Part shown: in pieces, positions 57,127 to 64,000 of the stretch
Layout of the letters: each line of letters opens with the position of its first letter
Position numbering within the stretch: the stretch's first letter is position 1
NCBI GenBank assembly: GCA_016776725.1
Contig: JADHSV010000004.1
Span: 1-64,000 of the forward strand
Length of the DNA stretch: 64,000 nt
Direction: 5' to 3'
Source: Rhodospirillales bacterium
GTDB taxonomy: Bacteria; Pseudomonadota; Alphaproteobacteria; Rhodospirillales; Shumkoniaceae
Notes under the pieces: model-generated
Databases searched by the model: none
What the model was told of the DNA's origin: nothing
Seen by the model: the letters and a program-made list of their open reading frames with translations, nothing else
Made by a program: the position numbers and the translations under genes

Positions 57127-58601
57127 GTCTCGGGTTCCGCGCCGTTCAATCTGGCCAGGGTCGCCGTCGTGCTGTGGCCGGGCTCAATATCCACCAGGAA
57201 AACCTGGCCGCCGTTCTGTTGCACGAAGTCGGCGCCGACCACTTCGGCTATGGCATAGTCGGCCCCCTTGACCAGAACGTCGGGGCGGGTCGCTTCAATG
57301 ATTTCCTTGGGCGTGTCTTCGGAAAAGAACACCACCATATCGACGCTGCTCAGCGACGCCAGAACCGTGGCCCGCGCCATTTCCCCGTTAACCGGTCGCT
57401 CCGGCCCCTTAAATCGCTTGACCGAGGCGTCGGTGTTGAGCCCCACGATCAGCCGGTCGCACGCCGCCCGCGCTTTTGCCAGCAAGGTGACGTGGCCGGG
57501 ATGCAAAAGATCGAAGCAGCCGTTGGTGAAACCGACGCGAAGCCCATTTCGCCGCCACAGCTCGATGCGGTCCAGCGCCGAAGGCAGCGCCAGGATTTTG
57601 GCTTCCGCCTGGGAAAGGTCGCGATGATGCAGGGCCGCGATGACTTCGCCCGCGTACGCCGCCGCCGTGCCCACCTTGCCGACGACGACACCGGCGGCCA
57701 CATTGGCCAGCTCGGCCGCGCGCAGCAAATCCGTGCCAACCCCGACAGCCGCCGCCATGGTGGCGACCACCGTGTCGCCGGCGCCGGAAACGTCATAAAC
57801 CTCGCGCGCTTCCGTCGGCAGGTGATGCACCTCGCCTTTCTCGGTCACCAGGGTCATGCCCTCGGCGCTGCGGGTTGCCAGGATGGCCTCGACGCCGCAG
57901 TTTTCGATGATCACACGGGCCGCGGCGACGATCTCGTCGTCACTTGTCGTGGGCATGCGCGTGGCCAGCGCCAGTTCCTGCCGGTTCGGCGTCAAAAGGC
58001 CCGCGCCCTTGTAAACCGAATAATCCTCGCCCTTGGGATCGACAAATACGGGCCGTCCGGCGGCGCGGGCCCGCGCGATGATCTCGCGAACGATCCCCGG
58101 CGACAACACCCCCTTGCCGTAATCCGACAGCACGACGACATCGCAATCAGCAAGGCCCAGATCGACTTCCGCCAAGACATCCCTGGCAACCTCGCCTTCG
58201 ATGGGCCGGGTGTCTTCGCGATCGGCGCGCATCAATTGCTGCGTACCGGCAACAAAACGCGATTTGATGGAAGTCCGCCGGTCCGCGTCCGTTACCAGGG
58301 TCGATTCCACCGACGGATACTCGCCCAGGAATTTCTCGACCTCCCTGCCCGCGCTATCGGACCCGACAACGCCCACGTAACGCCCGCCCACGCCCAGCGC
58401 GCCCAGATTTCGGATCACGTTGCCCGCACCGCCCAGCATGGCCTGCTCGTTGGTGATACAAAGCACGGGGATCGGCGCTTCGGGAGAGATACGCTCGACC
58501 GTTCCGGAAACGAAACGATCCAGCATGGCATCACCCACGGTTAACACCCGGGCGGTTCCCAGGGCTTCAATCAAGGGAATGAGATCGGCGCGCTCACTCA
58601 T
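57123..58601 (-). CDS. hldE: Bifunctional heptose-7-phosphate kinase / heptose-1-phosphate adenylyltransferase
   Basis: HldE makes ADP-D-glycero-beta-D-manno-heptose precursors for LPS core. The product (492 residues from ATG 58601) has an N-terminal ribokinase-like domain (GGAGNVIRNLGALGVGGRYVG, DVSGAGDTVVATMAAAV, about 1-330) and a C-terminal nucleotidyltransferase (VGFTNGCFDLLHPGHVTLL, about 355-492). It overlaps gmhA by four bases. This implies heptose-containing LPS in the organism. Confidence 0.95.
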   Translation of the reverse strand: MSERADLIPLIEALGTARVLTVGDAMLDRFVSGTVERISPEAPIPVLCITNEQAMLGGAGNVIRNLGALGVGGRYVGVVGSDSAGREVEKFLGEYPSVESTLVTDADRRTSIKSRFVAGTQQLMRADREDTRPIEGEVARDVLAEVDLGLADCDVVVLSDYGKGVLSPGIVREIIARARAAGRPVFVDPKGEDYSVYKGAGLLTPNRQELALATRMPTTSDDEIVAAARVIIENCGVEAILATRSAEGMTLVTEKGEVHHLPTEAREVYDVSGAGDTVVATMAAAVGVGTDLLRAAELANVAAGVVVGKVGTAAAYAGEVIAALHHRDLSQAEAKILALPSALDRIELWRRNGLRVGFTNGCFDLLHPGHVTLLAKARAACDRLIVGLNTDASVKRFKGPERPVNGEMARATVLASLSSVDMVVFFSEDTPKEIIEATRPDVLVKGADYAIAEVVGADFVQQNGGQVFLVDIEPGHSTTATLARLNGAEPET

Positions 58602-59176
58602 AACAGGCCCAGCTCCTTTTCCAGCGCCCCGCACAGCATATGGCCCAGGGTAATGTGCATTTCCTGAATGCGCGCCGTATCGTCGGACGGCACCACAAGG
58701 AAGGGATCGGCGAGGGTCTTCATGGCTCCACCCCCCTTACCGCCGAAACCGGCGGCGACGGCGCCAATCTCGCGGGCCGCCTGCAGGCCGCAAATCACGT
58801 TGGCGCTGTTGCCCGAGGTTGAGATGCCGATGGCCACATCCTGCGGTTGGCACAGGGCCAGAATCTGGCGGGAAAAAACGGCATCGAAGCCCATGTCGTT
58901 GGGGGCCGCGGTCAGGGCCGAGGTGTCGGTGGTAAGCGCGAGGCCGGGGATCGGCGCGCGGTCCTTTTTGTAGCGCACGGTCAGTTCGGTCGCCAGATGC
59001 TGGGCGTCCGCGGCGCTGCCGCCGTTGCCGAAAAAGACTATTTTGCCGCCAGCGCGCACGGCTTCGGCGCAAACACCGACCAGCCTGGTGAACGGTTCTT
59101 GCAATTGCGCGCGCGTGGCCGCCAGCACGTCGGCGTGCTCGGCCAATTCCGCCTCAAAAAATGCGTCGAGTTCCAT
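58598..59176 (-). CDS. gmhA: Phosphoheptose isomerase
   Basis: GmhA converts sedoheptulose 7-phosphate to D-glycero-D-manno-heptose 7-phosphate, the first step to LPS heptose. The 192-residue protein has the SIS domain: IVFFGNGGSAADAQHLATEL, ISTSGNSANVICGLQAAR and the MHITLGHMLCGALE end with its zinc-ligand His residues. It is seven bases after the fused oxidoreductase gene. Confidence 0.95.
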   Translation of the reverse strand: MELDAFFEAELAEHADVLAATRAQLQEPFTRLVGVCAEAVRAGGKIVFFGNGGSAADAQHLATELTVRYKKDRAPIPGLALTTDTSALTAAPNDMGFDAVFSRQILALCQPQDVAIGISTSGNSANVICGLQAAREIGAVAAGFGGKGGGAMKTLADPFLVVPSDDTARIQEMHITLGHMLCGALEKELGLL

Positions 59177-59183
59177 ATTCCCC

Positions 59184-61340
59184 CTAAAGGTCGATGCGTC
59201 TGCCTTCGCGCAGGGATTCTACCACAGCCATGGTGGCCAGGCTGGTTTCCATCAATTCGGCCTCGTCGATGGGGGCCGGGCCGCCCGCAATAACGGCCGC
59301 AGCGAAGGCCGAAACGGCGTCGCGGAAGCCCTTGTCCTGGCCCATACGGTCGCGTTCGGTGTTGACGTTTCCTTGCTCGGCCACCGTAATGCTGCGGAAA
59401 TTATCAACCGTAACCACGGAACCGCCCGCATAGCCTTCGATCAGTTCCTTGCTGAACGAGCTGTCCCCCAGCGCCGTGTAGGCAACCATGGCCAAACTTC
59501 CGTCGGCGAAACGCAATGATGCGCTCAAATCATCACACGGGCCGTCCATGGCCTTGGCGGCGTCGGCTTGCACCGAAACAATGGGCGCGCCCACCAGATA
59601 GCGGGCCAGATCGACGAAATGGCAGACCTCGCCCAAAATGCGCCCGCCGCCTTCTTCGGCGTTTTGCACCCAGCTTTCGGCCGGGATGTGCCCGGCATTG
59701 ACACGCACAAGCACAAACTTGGTGCCCTTGGCCGCCGCCAGTCGATCACGAGCCTGCACCGCGTGCGGGGCAAAACGCCGGTTAAAGCCGATCTGCAGGA
59801 AGGCGTTCGATTTTTGCCGCGCCTCGATAACCCGATTGAGCTCCGGGCGGCTTAAAGCAACGGGCTTTTCAACCAGAACCGCCTTATTGGCCGCCAAGGC
59901 CTGGGCCGTCAATGCGGCATGGGAATCATGGCGGGTGGCGATCAGCACGGCGTTGATGTCGGGGTTGTCCAGAACGGCAGCCGGATCGCTGGAGGCCGCC
60001 TCAAATCCAAACGTTTCGCGGGTTTTTTGCGCCGAGATGCCGCGCTTGGTGACGATGGTGTGAAGATCAACCGTGTCCAGCCGCTTGAATTCGGGCAGCA
60101 GCACCGCGCGGGCGAAGTTACCGCCGCCGATGACACCCAGAACGCAGCGGTCCGAAGCCGGTTTTTTGGCCGCCGCGAAGACCGGCCCTGTTTCTGCGGG
60201 CACTTCGTCTTCATAGGTCAGCACCACGCCCATGTGGGGCTGGGTCTGCTCGGTGACCATTTCGTAGGCCGCTTCGGCGTTGGAAATGGGAAAACTGTGG
60301 GTGGTCAGGGCCTTGACGTTCAACCGCCCGCCGGAAGCCGGCGCCATCAGGCGCACGACCTCGGCCAGATTTTCGGTTTCCGTCCAGCGCACCCAGCCTT
60401 CCGGGTATTTCATGCCGCGCCCTTCGAAATCGGGGTCGTAGCGTCCGGGACCGTAAGAGCGCGAAACAATGACGTTCAGCTCCTTGGTCATAAAGGTCTG
60501 GTAGGGGAATTCGGTTCCCGTCAGGCCGACCATGACGATGCGCGCGCGGTCCCGCGCGATGTCGGCGGCGACGCGGAAAGGTTCGCTGCTATCGCTGGCG
60601 GCAGAAATGATGACATCGTCGCAGCCGCGGCCACCCGAGAGCGCGTCGACAATCCCGCGTACGTTGTCGCTGCCCAGATTGATGGCCGCCTCGGCCCCCA
60701 ATTCGCGGGCCAGTTTCAGGCGTTCGGCGTCGTAATCCAAAACCACGACCCGCGCGCCCTGCAGGGTCAGGAACTGCGCCGCCAATTGACCCAGCAGGCC
60801 GACACCCATCACCGCCACCACATCGCCCAGGCCCGCGCCCGCATTGCGAACCGCGTGCATGGCGATGGCCCCCAGGGTTCCGTAGCAGGCTTCCTCGTCC
60901 GCTACGCCCTCGGGAATGGGGGCAGCCAGATTGGCGGGAACCAGATTAATCTCGGCGTGATTGGCCAGACCCGCACCGGCAACAGCGACCCTTTGGCCAA
61001 CGACAAATTGCCCTTCAAGACCGGCGCCGACCGCGACCACCGAGCCGGCGGCCGAATATCCCAGCGGGATGGCCTGATCCAACTGCGCCATGACCGTGCG
61101 AATGGTGGCGCCGACGCCGTCGCGCTTAACCTTGCCCAGAACCTTCTTGACCAGATCGGGCCGCGCCCGGGCTTTTCCCGCCAGGCTTTTTTGCGCGAAA
61201 TCGACGATCATGCGTTCGGTTCCTGCGGAAATCAGCGAGGCGCGGGTACGCACCAGAAGATGGCCCGCCTGAACAATCGGCTCGGGCACATCCTTGACCG
61301 CAAGTTTTCCCCCGCGGGCGCTCTGAATAACTTGTTTCAT
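59184..61340 (-). CDS. Fused zinc-type alcohol dehydrogenase / Gfo-Idh-MocA oxidoreductase
   Basis: The 718-residue protein joins two dehydrogenase folds. The N-terminal part (about 1-380) is MDR/ADH-like: IPLGYSAAGSVVAVGAGLEGQF, VAVMGVGLLGQLAAQFL. The C-terminal part (about 395-718) is a Gfo/Idh/MocA domain: CVLGVIGGGNFARAVLLPEF, VLVEKPVALSRPELNRVIEAR and HFVDLARYLVGAP. Such bi-domain proteins occur in surface-polysaccharide loci, and here it adjoins gmhA and hldE. A sugar nucleotide may be the substrate, but this is inferred. The catalytic zinc Cys set of classic ADH is not clear. Confidence 0.85.
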   Translation of the reverse strand: MKQVIQSARGGKLAVKDVPEPIVQAGHLLVRTRASLISAGTERMIVDFAQKSLAGKARARPDLVKKVLGKVKRDGVGATIRTVMAQLDQAIPLGYSAAGSVVAVGAGLEGQFVVGQRVAVAGAGLANHAEINLVPANLAAPIPEGVADEEACYGTLGAIAMHAVRNAGAGLGDVVAVMGVGLLGQLAAQFLTLQGARVVVLDYDAERLKLARELGAEAAINLGSDNVRGIVDALSGGRGCDDVIISAASDSSEPFRVAADIARDRARIVMVGLTGTEFPYQTFMTKELNVIVSRSYGPGRYDPDFEGRGMKYPEGWVRWTETENLAEVVRLMAPASGGRLNVKALTTHSFPISNAEAAYEMVTEQTQPHMGVVLTYEDEVPAETGPVFAAAKKPASDRCVLGVIGGGNFARAVLLPEFKRLDTVDLHTIVTKRGISAQKTRETFGFEAASSDPAAVLDNPDINAVLIATRHDSHAALTAQALAANKAVLVEKPVALSRPELNRVIEARQKSNAFLQIGFNRRFAPHAVQARDRLAAAKGTKFVLVRVNAGHIPAESWVQNAEEGGGRILGEVCHFVDLARYLVGAPIVSVQADAAKAMDGPCDDLSASLRFADGSLAMVAYTALGDSSFSKELIEGYAGGSVVTVDNFRSITVAEQGNVNTERDRMGQDKGFRDAVSAFAAAVIAGGPAPIDEAELMETSLATMAVVESLREGRRIDL

Positions 61341-61395
61341 GGGTTCTCTTTTACCCCGAATTCAAAGGCTTGTTATAAAAAAGAAATGAAGCCCG

Positions 61396-61809
61396 TTAGC
61401 TGGACAAATCCAGAATAAGGCGGCGTGTATGCGAACGGAAGCGATGCTCGAACAGATATACGCCCTGCCACGATCCCAATGCCAACCGTCCGTTGGCGAC
61501 GGGAATGCTAAGCGAGACATCTGTCAGCGCGCTGCGGATATGAGCGGGCATGTCGTCCGGCCCCTCCATGGTATGGCGGTAAAGAGCCGCGTCTTCCTTC
61601 ACCAGACGGCGGAAAAAGGTTTCAAGGTCGGCCTGAACGTCGGGATCGGCGTTTTCCTGAATGGTCAGGCTGGCCGAGGTGTGTTGACAAAAAATTGTCA
61701 AAAGACCGGTGCGAACGCCCTGGTCCGCGACCCAATTTGCCACCTGGCGGGTTATGTCGTGCAGCCCCTGGCCGCGGGTGCGAAGGGTGATGGTATCCTG
61801 GGTATGCAT
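61396..61809 (-). CDS. yjbQ: YjbQ/UPF0047 family protein (possible thiamin phosphate synthase activity)
   Basis: The 137-residue protein matches the YjbQ family: TIFCQHTSASLTIQENADPDV, LVKEDAALYRHTMEGPDDMPAHIRSAL, and GRLALGSWQGVYLFEHR with conserved His and Glu residues at a likely active site. E. coli YjbQ has a weak thiamine phosphate synthase activity; the main role is unknown. It is 55 bases after the start region of the fused oxidoreductase gene and could be read alone. Confidence 0.9.
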   Translation of the reverse strand: MHTQDTITLRTRGQGLHDITRQVANWVADQGVRTGLLTIFCQHTSASLTIQENADPDVQADLETFFRRLVKEDAALYRHTMEGPDDMPAHIRSALTDVSLSIPVANGRLALGSWQGVYLFEHRFRSHTRRLILDLSS

Positions 61810-61868
61810 GGTTCGGATTCTTCCGGGTTTTCAATTCATGCAGCAAGTAACCCAATGCGCCGGTTACG

Positions 61869-63077
61869 TCAATGCGAGGTATGGGGACGCACCAGCACGA
61901 GGAAGACAATCAAGGCGATCACGGTCATACCGACCATCATCAGACCCAGGGGCCATTGCGAATGATGGGGCAGAAATCCGGCCAGTTGCGCGGCTGCCGC
62001 CCCGGCCGCCATTTGCATGAACCCCAGAAGCGCAGAGGCCGAACCCGCCATGCGCCCGAACGGCGCCAGGGCGCCGGCCATGGCGTTGGGAAACACGATA
62101 CCCATTCCCCAAAGGAAAATATTAATGCTCAGCACCAGTAAAACCACATTGAAGTAGCCCGCCAGTCCGCTTCCCGCCATCAGCAAACTTCCGGCCAGCG
62201 CCAGCGAGGCGCCAATGATGACCATGCGTTCGATGCCGATTTTCAGGGTCAGGAATCCGGCGCTTAAGTTACCGCCTAGGGTTCCGATGGACGATAGTGC
62301 GGCGACCAGTCCGTAATGATGGGGTTTCAGGCCAAGGGCGTCGATCATCAGGAAGGGCGCCAACGCGACAAAGGCCATGAGGCCCCCGAATACCATGGCG
62401 ATGGCCACCATATGGCCGATAAAAACGGGGCTGCGCAAAATTGTTGCGAAATTGCGCAAAATACCGGTCGGCCTCAGCGCACGGGGGTCCGGATGGTCAT
62501 TGGTTTCTTCCAGAAGCATCCAGGCCAACGTCATCAGAACGAGGCTGAGCAGCGTCAGAAACGTGAAAACGGAGCGCCACCCGAACCATACCTGAAGGTA
62601 GCCGCCGATGATGGGCGATACGGCGGGTGACAGGGAGAAGGCGATGCCGATAAAGGCCAGCGCCTTGGCCGCGCGGGCCGGGCCATACACGTCGCGCACG
62701 ATGGCGCGGCCCAGAACGGCGCCGGAACACGCGCCGACCGACTGAAACAGGCGACCCAGAATCAGCGCCTCGATGGAGCCGGCGAACACGCAGCCCAGAC
62801 TGGCGACGAAATAAAGCGCGAACCCCATCAGCAATACCGGACGCCGCCCGAAGCGGTCGGAAAGCGGTCCGAAAACCAGTTGCGAGATGGCGAAGCCCGC
62901 CAGAAAAACCGTGAAGGTAAGGGTCACGCGCTCGGCTGTTGTGCCGAACGCCTCCACCAGCGAAGGCATGGATGGCACGTAGACGGATATGGAAATCTGC
63001 CCCAACGCGATCATCGCGGTGATTAAGGCTCCGACGATAAGCGACTCGGGGTGCGGTTTGCGGGGCGGCCAGGACAT
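61869..63077 (-). CDS. MFS multidrug transporter, Bcr/CflA family (second copy)
   Basis: The 402-residue protein has 12 likely transmembrane helices with the Bcr/CflA signatures: SVYVPSMPSLVEAFGTTAERVTLTF, LSDRFGRRPVLLMGFALYFVAS and LGRAIVRDVYGPARAAKALAFIG. It is a paralogue of the gene at 55328-56518 in the same strand, but only moderately alike. The substrate is unknown. It lies 32 bases from the Ada-type gene and may be co-transcribed with it. Confidence 0.88.
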   Translation of the reverse strand: MSWPPRKPHPESLIVGALITAMIALGQISISVYVPSMPSLVEAFGTTAERVTLTFTVFLAGFAISQLVFGPLSDRFGRRPVLLMGFALYFVASLGCVFAGSIEALILGRLFQSVGACSGAVLGRAIVRDVYGPARAAKALAFIGIAFSLSPAVSPIIGGYLQVWFGWRSVFTFLTLLSLVLMTLAWMLLEETNDHPDPRALRPTGILRNFATILRSPVFIGHMVAIAMVFGGLMAFVALAPFLMIDALGLKPHHYGLVAALSSIGTLGGNLSAGFLTLKIGIERMVIIGASLALAGSLLMAGSGLAGYFNVVLLVLSINIFLWGMGIVFPNAMAGALAPFGRMAGSASALLGFMQMAAGAAAAQLAGFLPHHSQWPLGLMMVGMTVIALIVFLVLVRPHTSH

Positions 63078-63109
63078 CTCCGATTTATAGGCGGGTTATG
63101 CGGTCACGA

Positions 63110-63943
63110 TCAAACGGTCTGTTTCGTGAATTCTTCCTCGGTGGCGAGAAGTTTCTTCTTTCGCTCCACTCCCCAGCGGTATCCGGTCGGTTTTGCGTCC
63201 GCGCCCATGGCGCGGTGGCAAGGCACAATCAGCGAAACCGGATTGGTGGCGCAGGCCCGGCCCACGGCGCGCGCCGCGTTCGGTTTGCCCAAGCGAGCGG
63301 CAATTTCGCCATAGGTCAGGGTCTCGCCCTGGGGGATGGTGCGCAACGTCTGCCAAACCTGCCATTGGAACGCGGTGGCGCGAATATCGAGGGGCAGATC
63401 GATGCGCGCGGCCTTGCCCAAAAGGTGATCCAGAACCGCGTTCAGGCGCACAGCCAGCGCGCCATCGTCCCGCTTTATCTCGGCGGCGGGGAATTCGCCT
63501 CGCAGTTCGCCTTCAAGATATTCGTCCGTATCGCCCAGGCCGACGAAGCAAACCCCTATCTTGGTCGCTGCAACGACGATACGCCCCAGCGTCGATTTGC
63601 CCACTGCATACGCGATGCGCGCACCCGCGCCGCCCTTGGCATAAGATGCGGGCGTCATACCCAGTTTCGATCCCGAATTCTCGTAGATGCGGCTGGGCGA
63701 ACCGAAGCCCGCGCCATAAAGGGCCGAGGACACGCTTTCGCCGTTTTGCAATTCGCCGCGGAACCTGTCCAGGCGCAGGGATTGCCCATATTTGTGCGGC
63801 GACAGACCAGTGGCGCGCTTAAACACCCGTTGCAGGTGGTGCGGGCTCATCCCGGCAATGGCGCTTAGCTCGTCCAGGGTCGGAATTTTATCGGGCGAGT
63901 CGGCGATGGCCTTGCAAACCCGGCTGATGATGTCGTTGTTCAT
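63110..63943 (-). CDS. ada: Ada-type protein: AraC HTH plus methylguanine-DNA methyltransferase
   Basis: The 277-residue protein has an AraC-type helix-turn-helix at the N-terminus (about 20-105: MSPHHLQRVFKRATGLSPHKYGQSLRL) and a C-terminal O6-methylguanine methyltransferase (about 110-277) with the acceptor motif VPCHRAMG. The N-terminal methyl-phosphotriester Cys4 zinc domain of full-length Ada is missing, so the protein is the short form. It repairs alkylated guanine and may regulate genes. The start ATG 63943 is near the end of the window. Confidence 0.9.
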   Translation of the reverse strand: MNNDIISRVCKAIADSPDKIPTLDELSAIAGMSPHHLQRVFKRATGLSPHKYGQSLRLDRFRGELQNGESVSSALYGAGFGSPSRIYENSGSKLGMTPASYAKGGAGARIAYAVGKSTLGRIVVAATKIGVCFVGLGDTDEYLEGELRGEFPAAEIKRDDGALAVRLNAVLDHLLGKAARIDLPLDIRATAFQWQVWQTLRTIPQGETLTYGEIAARLGKPNAARAVGRACATNPVSLIVPCHRAMGADAKPTGYRWGVERKKKLLATEEEFTKQTV

Positions 63944-64000
63944 GGGGCCAGTTTAGACGGAATTGTACGCAAATCTATCCGATCCTTGCGATTGCCCTAT

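Overview
The window reads as chromosomal DNA from a high-GC alphaproteobacterium, most likely Rhodospirillales-like. The evidence is a set of alphaproteobacterial hallmarks: a MucR-family regulator, an Irr-type Fur paralogue, a SAM-II riboswitch before metK, an XRE regulator before metK, and the rpsT-dnaA and dnaN-recF-gyrB orders. Assignment below class level is inference.

Layout: (1) 1-3566, the membrane insertion and GTPase operon yidD-yidC-engB-argB. (2) 3593-6720, an envelope patch with a secreted polysaccharide deacetylase, a D-Ala-D-Ala dipeptidase gene broken by one in-frame TAA, and an unrecognised 12-TM-like permease. (3) 6759-9217, tsaB-rimI, a TusA-like protein, MucR and a Fur homologue. 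(4) 9301-14799, miaB-phoH-ybeY-corC-lnt, tightly overlapped. (5) 14892-17540, an XRE regulator, a SAM-II riboswitch, metK and trmB. (6) 17706-27138, the transcription/translation superoperon rimP-nusA-ylxR-infB-rbfA-truB-rpsO-pnp. (7) 27269-31839, a nitronate-monooxygenase-like protein, then the iron/peroxide block irr-rbr-FeS protein-DUF3501. (8) 31927-36417, a methyltransferase, an SH3 protein, a hydroxyacid dehydrogenase, pabB and pabC. (9) 36419-37774, a short AT-rich foreign insert with a class D beta-lactamase, a LysE remnant and REP-like inverted repeats. (10) 37820-44640, the minus-strand run ubiE-ubiB-coaBC-dut-rrf2-cysK-moeB-dsrE. (11) 44697-46315, mutM, a small secreted protein and rpsT. 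(12) 46906-55344, dnaA-dnaN-recF-gyrB and a class A PBP. (13) 55328-63943, minus strand: two Bcr/CflA transporters, an ICMT-like membrane protein, the heptose genes hldE-gmhA, a fused ADH-Gfo/Idh oxidoreductase, yjbQ and an Ada-type repair protein.

Most of the window is conserved housekeeping. The most unusual part is the insert at 36.4-37.8 kb. It lies exactly between two diverged copies of the pabC 3' end, differing mostly at third codon positions. It carries blaOXA, and direct and inverted copies of a 17-mer frame it. A second point of interest is the Irr-rubrerythrin-FeS-DUF3501 block, where a strong promoter has an Irr-box-like half palindrome just upstream. Other points are the single nonsense codon in the dipeptidase gene, a MutM zinc finger lacking its fourth cysteine, and a SAM-II aptamer whose core overlaps a competing hairpin.

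All calls come from reading the sequence and from memory of protein families. No database search was possible.
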